The position numbers and the translations under genes are program-made. The notes under the pieces were generated by a model. The model had not been told where the DNA came from. It did not search any database and was given only the letters and a program-made list of their open reading frames with translations. From NCBI GenBank assembly GCA_947502975.1, contig CANNBV010000009.1:1-51452 (forward strand): DNA of 51,452 bases, read 5' to 3'. Each line of letters starts with the position of its first letter. The stretch's first letter is position 1. The stretch comes from an uncultured Flavobacteriaceae bacterium (GTDB taxonomy: Bacteria; Bacteroidota; Bacteroidia; Flavobacteriales; Flavobacteriaceae). Below are positions 1 through 8,454 of the stretch, one piece after another.

Positions 1-558
1 ACTGCTAGTGCTGACCGTACATTTAACATTGTTGTGAATGCTGATATGACAACTGCTGATGCTTCAGCGTATTCGGTGCCTTCGTCTGTTACTGTTCCTG
101 CGAACTCTAACATTGGAACTTTCGATCTTGGTATTGTTGGTCCTAATATAAACCCATCTGGATCTGATATGTTAGTCTTAGACTTTGCATCTCAAGATGG
201 TTTACAAGTTAGTGCTTCTATGCAAATAAATCTTAAGCAGGTATGTCCAAACCCTGAATTGATTTTAGATATCACTTTTGATAACTGGCCAGAGGAAATC
301 TACTGGAGAATAACAGACTCTGGTGACAATACTGTATTTGAGAGTGCTACTCCTGCTGCGTTTGGTGCCTATGATGGACTAACTGGTGGTATCACTAGAA
401 ACATCTGTCTTGCTTCTGGTTCTTATACCTTCACAATTTTTGATGAATTTGGTGATGGTGCAGGACCGTTCTCGCTTACTTTAGATGATGGAACAGCTAT
501 CGGAGCCTCTGATGGAGGTTATGGTGGTGGTACTGCTATATCTATTACCATTCCATAA
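1..558 (+). CDS. Secreted/surface protein, 3' fragment (5' end outside window)
   Basis: The frame is open from base 1, so this is the C-terminal 185 residues of a longer protein and its start lies left of the window. The first ~75 residues are rich in Ser, Thr, Val and Asn with no charged clusters, as in extracellular beta-sandwich repeats. The last ~105 residues start at a VCPNPEL stretch and contain NWPEEIYWRI, a second Cys (RNICLASGSY) and FDEFGDGAGPFSL. This resembles a Trp/Cys beta domain common in Bacteroidota surface proteins with a YTFTI-D-xxGDG core. No T9SS sorting domain is seen at the C-terminus (it ends ISITIP). A strong terminator follows. Surface location is inferred; the function is unknown. 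Confidence 0.75.
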   Translation, partial: TASADRTFNIVVNADMTTADASAYSVPSSVTVPANSNIGTFDLGIVGPNINPSGSDMLVLDFASQDGLQVSASMQINLKQVCPNPELILDITFDNWPEEIYWRITDSGDNTVFESATPAAFGAYDGLTGGITRNICLASGSYTFTIFDEFGDGAGPFSLTLDDGTAIGASDGGYGGGTAISITIP

Positions 559-586
559 TTATATAGATTAAACATTTTCATATAAT

Positions 587-620
587 AAAAAAACCTCATT
601 TTATAAAATGAGGTTTTTTT
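587..620. terminator. Rho-independent terminator after the surface-protein gene
   Basis: A near-perfect hairpin pairs AAAACCTCATTTT with AAAATGAGGTTTT around a 2-nt loop and is followed by a T-run. It lies 29 bases after the stop of the upstream gene and ends just before the -7-like box of rlmB, so it isolates the two transcripts. Confidence 0.9.
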
Positions 621-627
621 ATTTCCC

Positions 628-635
628 TATTTTTG
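628..635 (+). promoter_or_regulatory. Candidate -7 box (TATTTTTG) for rlmB
   Basis: TATTTTTG matches the Bacteroidota -7 consensus TAnnTTTG. It ends only 4 bases before the rlmB ATG, which would give a leaderless or very short-leader mRNA. No TTG is seen at the expected -33 distance because the terminator stem occupies that place, so this is weak. Confidence 0.3.
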
Positions 636-639
636 CCTC

Positions 640-1374
640 ATGCAAGACCAGACGCAAATATTCGGTATAAGAGCTATAATTGAAGCTATTAACTCTGGAG
701 AAACTATTGATAAAGTGTTTCTACAGAAAGGTTTAAGAGGTGAACTTTTTTCTGAATTAGAATCCATATTGAGAAAAAATTCTATCAACACATCATATGT
801 CCCTGTAGAAAAACTGAATAGATTAACCCAAAAAAATCATCAAGGTGCAGTTGCTCAAATATCACCAATAGAGTTTCATGATATTGAAAACTTAGTATTG
901 CGTGTTATTGAGTCTGGTAAAACGCCTCTATTCTTATTGTTAGATCAATTGAGTGATGTACGTAATTTTGGCGCAATTATTAGGACTGCTGAATGCACAG
1001 GCGTGGATGGGATTATTATACAAAAAAAGGGCGGAGCTCCTGTAAATGGAGATACTATCAAAACAAGTGCTGGAGCCGTCTTTAAAATTCCTATTTGTAA
1101 AGTCGATCATATTAAAGATGCTGTGTTTTATATGCAGGCTTCTGGAATAAAAGTTATTGCTGCTACGGAAAAAACAGATAATACACTTTATAATGTTTCT
1201 TTTGAAGAACCTTGTGCTATTATTATGGGATCTGAAGGTAGAGGCATCAACCCTTCTACTCTAAAAGTTGTAGACGAAAAAGCTAAACTACCACTCTTAG
1301 GAGACATTGAATCTTTAAATGTTTCAGTAGCTTGTGGTGCTTTTTTATATGAGGTGGTGAGACAACGCTCTTAA
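640..1374 (+). CDS. rlmB: 23S rRNA (guanosine-2'-O-)-methyltransferase RlmB, TrmH family
   Basis: A SPOUT-class RNA 2'-O-ribose methyltransferase. RlmB methylates G2251 (E. coli numbering) in the 23S rRNA peptidyl-transferase loop using S-adenosylmethionine. The 244-residue length is normal for the family. An N-terminal substrate-binding domain (about residues 1-85) is followed by the three SPOUT motifs: NFGAIIRTAE (109-118), GSEGRGI (197-203) and SLNVSVA (225-231), which form the trefoil knot and SAM pocket. The ATG at 640 gives the conserved N-terminus IFGIRAIIEAI. The gene converges on the rhomboid gene with a 4-base gap. A TrmH paralogue acting on another site is possible, but the full-length RlmB layout fits best. 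Confidence 0.93.
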   Translation: MQDQTQIFGIRAIIEAINSGETIDKVFLQKGLRGELFSELESILRKNSINTSYVPVEKLNRLTQKNHQGAVAQISPIEFHDIENLVLRVIESGKTPLFLLLDQLSDVRNFGAIIRTAECTGVDGIIIQKKGGAPVNGDTIKTSAGAVFKIPICKVDHIKDAVFYMQASGIKVIAATEKTDNTLYNVSFEEPCAIIMGSEGRGINPSTLKVVDEKAKLPLLGDIESLNVSVACGAFLYEVVRQRS

Positions 1375-1378
1375 ATCG

Positions 1379-2104
1379 TTATTTTTCCTCCTTTTTGTAA
1401 GTATAATTTATTTTTAATTCTTCCTGCTCTGTTTCTGGCTCGATGTTTTCAATAAAATTGCCGTCAGCGTCAAAATGTTTTAAAAACGGATCATCATCTT
1501 CGCTATAATTATCTTGTTCCCAAACATATTTTTTAGGTTTAGCTATTTGCCTTCTAAACACTAACGCAAATAATAATCCGGTTATTAAGCCAGATAAATG
1601 ACCTTCCCATGATATACCTTCTTCTATTGGTAGTGTATACCATATCATACTTCCATATAAAAACACGACAAGTAATGATAATGCGATAAGTCTAAAGTGT
1701 TTTGCGAAAACTCCTTTAAAAAATGTAAAACTTACTAATACGTAAATTAATCCGCTCGCACCTATATGGTATGAAGGTCTACCAATACACCAGGTTAAAA
1801 ATCCAGATACTAAAATCCCCCATAGTAACACGCGCCATGCAATAGGCTTGTAGAAATAGAACATTGCCATTGATAATACAAAAAGCGGTATACTATTATG
1901 GTATAGGTGCTGAATATCTCCATGAATAAATGGACTCAATATCACTCCTCTTAAACCCGATAAAGTTTGAGGATATACACCAAATTCGGAGAATTTAAAT
2001 CCGAAACGCACCTCGAACCAAAAGACCAGCCAAATAATCAATACGAATAAAATTGGATATGCAATAACTCCAGTGGAATATTCAAAATGTTTCTTTTCTT
2101 TCAT
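1379..2104 (-). CDS. Rhomboid-family intramembrane serine protease
   Basis: A polytopic membrane protein of 241 residues with about six hydrophobic segments (near 13-30, 72-86, 88-108, 115-130, 138-156 and 168-184). The rhomboid signature is intact: the catalytic Ser lies in GASG (S117), the catalytic His in EGHLSG (H169), and the HxxxxHxxHN loop element is present (H61, H66, H69, N70). These proteases cleave helices of other membrane proteins within the bilayer; the substrate is unknown. The C-terminal ~55 residues are an acidic cytoplasmic tail with a DPFLKHFDADGNF stretch seen in other Bacteroidota rhomboids. It is divergent from rarA across a 179-base gap that holds a structured repeat. 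Confidence 0.92.
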   Translation of the reverse strand: MKEKKHFEYSTGVIAYPILFVLIIWLVFWFEVRFGFKFSEFGVYPQTLSGLRGVILSPFIHGDIQHLYHNSIPLFVLSMAMFYFYKPIAWRVLLWGILVSGFLTWCIGRPSYHIGASGLIYVLVSFTFFKGVFAKHFRLIALSLLVVFLYGSMIWYTLPIEEGISWEGHLSGLITGLLFALVFRRQIAKPKKYVWEQDNYSEDDDPFLKHFDADGNFIENIEPETEQEELKINYTYKKEEK

Positions 2105-2166
2105 TGTACTAAATATAGCAAATAGTTAACCAGCTTTGGATGATGTGCTAAATTGGCAGATAGTTC

Positions 2167-2250
2167 CGTGAGGGATTGAGCGATTGTTGGAGCTCCTCGC
2201 AGAGAGCGACTCGTGAAAGCCCGACCCAGATTTTTATCTGGGGCACGCCC
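2167..2250 (+). ncRNA. Dispersed structured element, copy 1 (Flavo-1-like), divergent sequence
   Basis: This copy shares the cores AGGGATTGA and GTGAAAGCCCGACCC with three others in the window but differs elsewhere. Its closing stem is CGTG (2167-2170) with CACG (2244-2247), where the other copies use GCGTTA with TAACGC. Its terminal hairpin is CCCAGAT-tttt-ATCTGGG (2225-2231 with 2236-2242). Pairing is kept although the bases change, which supports a folded RNA or DNA structure. It lies between divergent genes, 33 bases before the rarA ATG. The name Flavo-1 is from memory and unchecked. Confidence 0.65.
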
Positions 2251-2283
2251 AAAACTTAAATAAAATCAGTTAATTTTACAGTG

Positions 2284-3567
2284 ATGAATATAAATGCACC
2301 TTTAGCGGAACGATTACGACCAAAACGTTTGACTGATTATGTGAGCCAGACGCATTTGGTGGGGGAACATGGTGCGTTATCACAACAATTAAAGCATGGA
2401 TTGATTGCTTCTATGATATTTTGGGGTCCACCTGGAACGGGAAAAACAACATTAGCAAACATAATTGCATCGGAATCTGAAAGACCTTTTTACACCTTGA
2501 GTGCCATAAATTCTGGTGTGAAAGATATAAGGGAGGTGATTGACAAGGCGAAACAGAGTGGCGGTTTATTTACTACTAAAAACCCTATTTTGTTTATTGA
2601 TGAAATTCATAGATTTAGTAAATCGCAACAAGATTCTTTATTGCAAGCGGTAGAAAAAGGGTGGATAACTTTAATTGGAGCTACTACTGAGAATCCAAGT
2701 TTTGAAGTGATCCCTGCGTTATTATCGCGTTGCCAAGTGTATGTCTTGAATGCCTTTTCTAAAAACGATTTAGAGACGCTTTTAAAGCGTGCTATTGAAA
2801 ATGATGATATTATCTCTAAAAAAGTAATTAAACTCAAAGAAACTGATGCTTTACTGAGACTTTCAGGTGGGGATGCTAGAAAACTGTTGAATATTTTTGA
2901 GATTATTGTAAATTCTAATGATTCTGATAGTGTTATAATTACTGACGCTTTTGTTTTGGAGAATGTACAAAACAATACAGTACGATACGATAAAACAGGT
3001 GAACAGCATTATGACATCATTTCGGCTTTTATAAAATCTATAAGAGGAAGTGATCCAAATGCTGCTGTATATTGGTTGGCCAGAATGATTGAAGGCGGAG
3101 AAGATGTTAAATTTATTGCACGTAGACTACTTATTTCGGCTAGTGAAGATATTGGCAATGCTAACCCGACTGCTCTAGTAATTGCGAATAATACGTTTCA
3201 AGCAGTTTCTACTATTGGATATCCTGAATCTAGAATAATATTGAGCCAATGTGCGACATATTTAGCTTGTTCTCCTAAAAGTAATGCGGCGTACAAGGCG
3301 ATTGGTGAAGCACAACAATTGGTAAGAGATACGGGGGATTTATCGGTACCTCTAGAAATACGAAACGCTCCAACAAAATTAATGAAAGAACTTGGTTATG
3401 GCGAAAATTATAAATACGCTCATAACTATGACAATAATTTTGCAGAACAAGAGTTTCTTCCTGATGATATTAAAGGCAATAAACTATATGAGCCAAGCAA
3501 TAACCCTAGAGAAAATGCACAACGAGAATTTTTAAAACAACGTTGGAAAGATAAATATGGCTATTAA
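2284..3567 (+). CDS. rarA: Replication-associated recombination protein A (RarA/MgsA), AAA+ ATPase
   Basis: A clamp-loader-like AAA+ ATPase that acts at stalled replication forks with RecA and single-strand-binding protein. The N-terminus LAERLRPKRLTDYV is typical of RarA. Walker A is GPPGTGKTT (48-56) and Walker B is ILFIDEIH (102-109), followed by sensor 1 (GATTENPSF) and an arginine-finger SRC motif (LLSRCQVY). The C-terminal half (about 230-420) has the RarA tetramerisation region, including DPNAAVYWLARMIEGGED and an SASEDIGNA stretch. The 427-residue length is normal. A GTG two codons upstream (2281) is an alternative start; the ATG is preferred. The stop overlaps that of the next convergent gene by 3 bases. 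Confidence 0.95.
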   Translation: MNINAPLAERLRPKRLTDYVSQTHLVGEHGALSQQLKHGLIASMIFWGPPGTGKTTLANIIASESERPFYTLSAINSGVKDIREVIDKAKQSGGLFTTKNPILFIDEIHRFSKSQQDSLLQAVEKGWITLIGATTENPSFEVIPALLSRCQVYVLNAFSKNDLETLLKRAIENDDIISKKVIKLKETDALLRLSGGDARKLLNIFEIIVNSNDSDSVIITDAFVLENVQNNTVRYDKTGEQHYDIISAFIKSIRGSDPNAAVYWLARMIEGGEDVKFIARRLLISASEDIGNANPTALVIANNTFQAVSTIGYPESRIILSQCATYLACSPKSNAAYKAIGEAQQLVRDTGDLSVPLEIRNAPTKLMKELGYGENYKYAHNYDNNFAEQEFLPDDIKGNKLYEPSNNPRENAQREFLKQRWKDKYGY

Positions 3568-4427
3568 AACTTAATGTTTAGCTTTTCTTGCTTTAATGTT
3601 CCATTTTCGTAATGTTCCAAAATATAGTTATCGCCTTTTTTATAAATAAGTGCGTTTTTACCTTCTACTAAAAACACATTATTAAGTCCCGTATTTTTAA
3701 TTTTGAAAATTACTTTTGGTGAACTATCTACTAATTGAAAGCCATTGGTTATTTCTTGAGCGTATAGAATATTTAAAGTTTCTTTACTTTCTACTGCTGA
3801 AGTCATGACTGGTTCAGGTTCTACCTTCTTAACTTTTGGAATTTCTATAACTTCTTTAGCAGTTTTTTCTGCTTGTACAACTTCTTTTTGCTCTTTTAAT
3901 GTTTTTAATTCTTCTTTTAATTTTTGAATTTCTTCTGAAACTTCTTTTTCTGGTTTTGAAACATTTTCTGAAACCACATCCTGAGTAGACTTTGGTTGAT
4001 AATTATAATTTAAAGTTCCAAAAGATGTGAAAGCAGCTCTTAATGATTCATTGTATGCTTTATCAAACTGTTTCTGCCTACTCTCACCAGTTTCGGAGAC
4101 ATATACAATTCTATCGTTGCAGTCTTTTAATATAACTTTTATTTTTGTTTTAAACATACCTGGCTCTTTTTCAGCGTCTGATCGCAATGCTAAACACCTA
4201 TTGAACATTAGGTCCTCAGGATATTCGCTTCCTTCCATTAGTGCAGTAAAGCCATACTTTTTAAATAAAAATTGTGCTAATTCATTTAAACGATATTGGT
4301 TATCTTCTTTTAGAAAATCAAATTTATTTGGTACAATAATATATTTATAATTGTTAAGATTAGTTTGAGCGAATACGCCTGTTGTAATAAAAAGAGCTAC
4401 TATAGAAGTAATTAATTTAGTCTTCAT
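3564..4427 (-). CDS. Secreted coiled-coil protein of unknown function
   Basis: Not recognised as a named family. It is 287 residues with a signal peptide (MKTKLITSIVALFITTGVFA, cleavage after A20) and no lipobox Cys, so it is probably periplasmic. Residues ~25-140 form an alpha/beta domain containing KYIIVPNKFDFLKEDNQYRL and CNDRIVYVSETGESRQKQF, a pattern seen in small Bacteroidota envelope proteins. Residues ~150-205 form a Glu/Lys heptad coiled coil, followed by a C-terminal beta-rich segment ending EHYENGTLKQEKLNIKF. It overlaps the upstream barrel gene by 11 bases, so the two are translated from one mRNA, and it shares stop-codon bases with rarA on the other strand. Confidence 0.8.
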   Translation of the reverse strand: MKTKLITSIVALFITTGVFAQTNLNNYKYIIVPNKFDFLKEDNQYRLNELAQFLFKKYGFTALMEGSEYPEDLMFNRCLALRSDAEKEPGMFKTKIKVILKDCNDRIVYVSETGESRQKQFDKAYNESLRAAFTSFGTLNYNYQPKSTQDVVSENVSKPEKEVSEEIQKLKEELKTLKEQKEVVQAEKTAKEVIEIPKVKKVEPEPVMTSAVESKETLNILYAQEITNGFQLVDSSPKVIFKIKNTGLNNVFLVEGKNALIYKKGDNYILEHYENGTLKQEKLNIKF

Positions 4428-5835
4428 TTTTAAAAATATAATTTAGTCCTAGTTGTAAAGATACATTTTGTGAATCATATATGTTTTGATATGATAAAAA
4501 ATTATCGGCCATAACATACATATTTAATCCCCAAATATTTGCGGAAATACCAAGTCCAATATTACTGAAACTATACGGATCTACGGTGTAAGTTGCTTTA
4601 GCACTTAATCCATTAAAAATTCTTCTATAATAGTAGGCTGTAAGAGCAGCTTGGATACCTCTGGGCCTTTTAATAGCATATAATTGCGCCCCTACTCGGT
4701 TAAGATAACCGCCATCTTCAGCTAAACAATCGCAGTCTTTTAATTTTTTCTTACCAAAAGCATAGTTTACAGATGCATTTAATTTTACTGGTCTCCAAAC
4801 CGTATATTTTGTTCGTGTTGTATCTATCTCAAAAAGATCTTCAAACTCTTCCTCTATTTCACTCCAATATTCATCTGCGGTTTGACCATCTTGAGATTCT
4901 GGAAAAAGAGGATCTATGCCTTCAAAGGTAAAATCATCTTTTAGCTGATAATTTTCTATGTTATTGGCATGACTCACAAAGCCTATATCTAGTAGGCTTG
5001 CATCCCAATACCATTGATCAGTTATTTGACTGGTAAACCCAATATCAAATCCGAGTCCTAAATTTTCTCCAAATAATATACGTTTTCTTATCTCTTTAAT
5101 GTCATTATCAAAATCGTCATTATCATCATTTATAAGGCTTGCCAGACCAGAAGTTCTTAATTCCAAATCTAAGTTAAAAATATGCTCATAGATATTGTTT
5201 TCTCCTTGAACTGTAATAAACCTACCTTGATTTTTTGTTGAATTAACATTAAAAATACTAGAATAAATCTTTCCTCTTATACCATAGGTGAAATTTTTAT
5301 TTACTTTCTTGTTATACCCTACATGAAGGACGGTAAGCACATCAGCATTCAAATTTAGATCATCCAATTTAAAAGGTCTGCCAATATTATTTTGATTTCC
5401 TTCTAAGGCTAAAACAGCATAATCTTTTGGAAAATATGCTATAAAATCAAACTCTTGATATAATCCGAAGCTTAGGTATTCATTTTTTTCATAAGAAGGT
5501 CCAATTGCAAATCCGCCTGAAAAAATCTCAAGCTGCTGAGTAATCGTTGAAAAATCGTTTGAATTTAATCTATTAACTGCGTTTCTAAATTTTACATTGA
5601 AATCTCTACCGTCATCTGCAAAAAAATCATATACCGAGACATTTGATGAACTACCATTAAAATGAATATGAGATAGCAATGGTATTCCAAAATAGCCTTT
5701 ATTATCGATATTGCCTCCAGGATTCAATAGTAATGACTGAGGTATTTCAGAAAAGCCGTATAGTATTTGCTTATTTTGAGATAAACATATGCTTACTGAA
5801 AACAGTAAAATAAATTGAACACATTTTAATTTCAT
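4417..5835 (-). CDS. Outer-membrane beta-barrel protein, DUF5723-like
   Basis: A 472-residue protein with a signal peptide (MKLKCVQFILLFSVSICLSQ) followed by alternating beta strands to the C-terminus. The N-terminus after cleavage (SLLLNPGGNIDNKGYFGIPLLSH) matches the start of the Bacteroidota DUF5723 barrels, which open with an NPG/NPA motif and the FGIPLLS phrase. The last residues (LQLGLNYIF then KNED) look like a terminal barrel strand. An acidic insert (about 315-345, EEEFEDLFEIDTT) is probably an external loop. It sits 2 bases after the lipoprotein gene and overlaps the secreted coiled-coil gene by 11 bases; the three probably act together at the outer membrane. The substrate is unknown. 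Confidence 0.8.
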   Translation of the reverse strand: MKLKCVQFILLFSVSICLSQNKQILYGFSEIPQSLLLNPGGNIDNKGYFGIPLLSHIHFNGSSSNVSVYDFFADDGRDFNVKFRNAVNRLNSNDFSTITQQLEIFSGGFAIGPSYEKNEYLSFGLYQEFDFIAYFPKDYAVLALEGNQNNIGRPFKLDDLNLNADVLTVLHVGYNKKVNKNFTYGIRGKIYSSIFNVNSTKNQGRFITVQGENNIYEHIFNLDLELRTSGLASLINDDNDDFDNDIKEIRKRILFGENLGLGFDIGFTSQITDQWYWDASLLDIGFVSHANNIENYQLKDDFTFEGIDPLFPESQDGQTADEYWSEIEEEFEDLFEIDTTRTKYTVWRPVKLNASVNYAFGKKKLKDCDCLAEDGGYLNRVGAQLYAIKRPRGIQAALTAYYYRRIFNGLSAKATYTVDPYSFSNIGLGISANIWGLNMYVMADNFLSYQNIYDSQNVSLQLGLNYIFKNED

Positions 5836-5837
5836 CT

Positions 5838-6380
5838 TTAAACTCTTAAATAAAAGACTCCTTTAGACTGAAGACTAATTCGTCCTAATGTGTTTTCATC
5901 TATAGCCTCACCAGGAAGCATTTCTAGAGTAAACACCATGATTCTTGAACGCTTGATATGTTCCAAAGATTCATCTTCAAAAACTTCTATATGAGTATTT
6001 TTTATGGTTTGATTATTTGCAGATGCTTCAGTATTTATTGTAAAGCTTTCAAGTGATTGCCCTGCACTATCTAAAAATCTAATCTGTAAGCTATATGGTC
6101 TGTTAATAGAATTTTCAATATTGAAGACAAACTCTACTTTAATGAGATTATCTTGAATAAAACCATTGTTAAAAAAATCGATTTCTACAAAATCTTCCGC
6201 TGTAATTTGTTCAGTTCCACCAACAAAAAATTCTTGTGCAGAAGCATCATAAAAAATTAAGCTAGACTCTACTACTGGCTCTAATGTTAAATCGTCAAGT
6301 TGTTCAAAATCAACAGGCTTGGTACAATTGAACATTAGAGTCAGTATTATAAACGTATATGTGATTTTGTTCCTGATCAT
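5838..6380 (-). CDS. Putative lipoprotein of unknown function
   Basis: 180 residues. The N-terminus MIRNKITYTFIILTLMFNCTKPVDFE has a lipobox (LMFNC, Cys19), so a lipid-anchored envelope protein is likely. The remainder is beta-rich with an immunoglobulin-like strand pattern (IKVEFVFNIENSINRPYSLQ; IRFLDSAGQSLESF). No named domain is recognised. It is the first of three closely spaced minus-strand genes that continue with the DUF5723-like barrel (2-base gap) and the secreted coiled-coil protein, which suggests a lipoprotein partner of the barrel. The spacing to the upstream phosphatase gene is 35 bases, so it may belong to the same long operon. Confidence 0.78.
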   Translation of the reverse strand: MIRNKITYTFIILTLMFNCTKPVDFEQLDDLTLEPVVESSLIFYDASAQEFFVGGTEQITAEDFVEIDFFNNGFIQDNLIKVEFVFNIENSINRPYSLQIRFLDSAGQSLESFTINTEASANNQTIKNTHIEVFEDESLEHIKRSRIMVFTLEMLPGEAIDENTLGRISLQSKGVFYLRV

Positions 6381-6415
6381 TGCTTTAAAAACGTTAGCTT
6401 TAGCTTAGGTATTGC

Positions 6416-7108
6416 TTATAAATAATTTTTGAGCTCTATTAATTTTGTAATATGCTTTATATTACCCAGAGAATTGCTATTACTCGGATTGAAGAAAATT
6501 GCATCCATACCTATATTTATAGCACCTTCTACATCAGCTTCTAAACTATCACCTATCATTATACTTTGGTGTGCATTTACCTTGGCCTGACTAAGTGCAT
6601 AATTAAATATTTTTGGGTTTGGCTTTTTTACACCAGCAATTTCAGAATTTGTTATAGTGGTAAAATGGTGAATAATATTAGATTTATCCATTTTCCTATA
6701 CTGTACCTCATCAAAACCATTTGTAATAATATGTAAAGTATAATTAGACGTTAAATAATCTAATATTGTATTGGTGTCTTCAATTAAATGATTAAATGTA
6801 GATAGATGTTTAATATAATCATCTGAAAGCTTATGAACTAAGTGTTCTTCTACTACTTGTCCTAATGCTTTGAATGTATCATTTAACCTAACAAATCGTA
6901 GTGCTTCTTTTTCAATACGTTCTTCACGGTAAAGCTTCCAATACTTAAAATTAATAGGAATATAATGGTTTAAAAATTCATTTAATTGTACATCAACATC
7001 ATTAATCTGAAAAATTTTTTCAAAAGTTAATGCTGAGTTTTTTTCAAAATCCCAAAGCGTATGATCTAAATCAAAAAAAACATCAGTTATTCCGTTAAGT
7101 TTCTTCAT
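6416..7108 (-). CDS. YjjG-family noncanonical pyrimidine nucleotidase, HAD superfamily
   Basis: A 230-residue HAD-IA phosphatase. Motif I is DVFFDLDHTLWDF (nucleophile D13, acid/base D15), motif II is the Thr in HIITNGF, the motif III Lys is in GVKKPNPKIF, and motif IV is MIGDSLEADVEGA. The DxDHTLWDFE start followed by an all-helical cap is characteristic of YjjG-type 5'-nucleotidases, which remove phosphate from noncanonical pyrimidine nucleotides such as dUMP and mutagenic analogues. Its start overlaps the end of the deacetylase-like gene by 14 bases, implying translational coupling. Confidence 0.88.
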   Translation of the reverse strand: MKKLNGITDVFFDLDHTLWDFEKNSALTFEKIFQINDVDVQLNEFLNHYIPINFKYWKLYREERIEKEALRFVRLNDTFKALGQVVEEHLVHKLSDDYIKHLSTFNHLIEDTNTILDYLTSNYTLHIITNGFDEVQYRKMDKSNIIHHFTTITNSEIAGVKKPNPKIFNYALSQAKVNAHQSIMIGDSLEADVEGAINIGMDAIFFNPSNSNSLGNIKHITKLIELKNYL

Positions 7109-8399
7109 TGGTTGAGGCTAAAATAATATTAAATAACTCTTTAAATCCAGTCCACATAGCATTTTTACTAAAGGTATAATTATGAAATACTGGTACAAAT
7201 TCTCCATTAACACCTTTTATTTCGTCGATAATGGTATGTAATGCTTTCTTCTTATCTAATAAAGATGATGTTTTTAACAGTGCAAAATCCATCATATGAA
7301 ATGGACAAATTCTCAAAGGGGTTTGCACTTCATAATCTAAATCGTAAAACAAAAATGGAGTACAAGATCCAGCTCTAAACCCTATATGATCTATGTAACC
7401 CATAGTATAATCTTCATTTACTTCTAATTGCACTAAATTCCTGTAAGATTCTGGTAGGTTTATTTTTGAAAATGAAAATCTTGAAGCTTTTAAAGATGTA
7501 TTAATAACATCTTCCATTTGACGTTTTTCTTTTTTTAAAAGTTCTGCATTACTAACGGAAAAATAAGATGCCTTTAATCCTACTGAACAATAATCAGCCA
7601 CATGCTTAATGAGCGATGCATATTTTCGCTTATTGATATTTATTCCTTTGTCAAATGTGGAATAAGAACCAACAAAAAAGAATATTAAAAACTTAGCGGA
7701 TACTTGTTTCTGTTTGTTGATAATGTATTTAAAAGTATCATAAGGATCATGTATAAACCCAAACAACACAGAATATCTAACATATAAACTTCTAAAACGA
7801 AACCTAAAAAAATCCTTAACTGTTCCACCAAGTGTTCGCATTACACCTTTTAGTTTATAATTGTATGGACTAGGAACATCTAAGATGGGTTTAATCCGGT
7901 ATTCTCGTTTAGGAAATTGAAAGTCAGGAAACTTTTCTTGCAAAGCTGCTTTAAATTTATACGCCCAAATATCTACAACAGGTTGATGTAAAAAGTCGTA
8001 TTTGTACCCTAAACTCTGAGTTGCTATAAATCTACCATATTCATCTTTACGTTGTGGTAGATATTCTTCATACCGTGATAACATGTAAAACGATGCGGCG
8101 AAAATATCAAACGGAATAGCACTTTTATCTCCATTAAAGAAAAAACACTTCGTATCCTCCCATTTTTGAACATTAATTTCGATATCTGAAAGTCCTTGCT
8201 CAAATAATATCTCATGGCTTTTAATAAAAAACTCATTGCCTAAATGTTGCTTGGCGTATGACATTTTTAAACTATTGTGCGCAATAAATTCTTCAATCTT
8301 AGTTGTAAAATTTACTTTAACACCTAATACTCGCGTACAAACATGTTTGAATACATACTTTAATCTTGGTGATATTTTATGCGTATAAACTAGTAGCAT
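7095..8399 (-). CDS. Polysaccharide deacetylase-like protein (DUF7033-type N-terminus), metal site apparently altered
   Basis: 434 residues with no signal peptide. The N-terminal half (about 1-165) contains PFDIFAASFYMLSRYEEY and YGRFIATQSLGY, typical of the helical domain that precedes a NodB-like domain in many Flavobacteriaceae proteins. The C-terminal half keeps the family phrase DHIGFRAGSCTPFLFYDL and an HxMMD-type motif. Where relatives normally have metal-binding Asp and His (a DVD-like motif and a GIHPSY-like motif), this protein has ILDVPSPYNY and VGLKASYFS, so the usual ligands seem lost. It may be a non-catalytic or re-purposed member. It lies between radC (55-base gap) and the phosphatase gene (14-base overlap). 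Confidence 0.75.
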   Translation of the reverse strand: MLLVYTHKISPRLKYVFKHVCTRVLGVKVNFTTKIEEFIAHNSLKMSYAKQHLGNEFFIKSHEILFEQGLSDIEINVQKWEDTKCFFFNGDKSAIPFDIFAASFYMLSRYEEYLPQRKDEYGRFIATQSLGYKYDFLHQPVVDIWAYKFKAALQEKFPDFQFPKREYRIKPILDVPSPYNYKLKGVMRTLGGTVKDFFRFRFRSLYVRYSVLFGFIHDPYDTFKYIINKQKQVSAKFLIFFFVGSYSTFDKGININKRKYASLIKHVADYCSVGLKASYFSVSNAELLKKEKRQMEDVINTSLKASRFSFSKINLPESYRNLVQLEVNEDYTMGYIDHIGFRAGSCTPFLFYDLDYEVQTPLRICPFHMMDFALLKTSSLLDKKKALHTIIDEIKGVNGEFVPVFHNYTFSKNAMWTGFKELFNIILASTNEET

Positions 8400-8454
8400 T
8401 ACCTATTTAAATTCTAATTTGTAAAAATCTAAGTTCCAATACGCTTTCGTGTTT

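Noticed and set aside
2607-2975. Open frame on the minus strand inside rarA
   Set aside because: It lies fully opposite a conserved AAA+ gene and has no recognisable protein features.
4027-4350. Plus-strand frame opposite the secreted coiled-coil gene
   Set aside because: Shadow of the real gene; Ser/Phe-rich translation without domain or start context.
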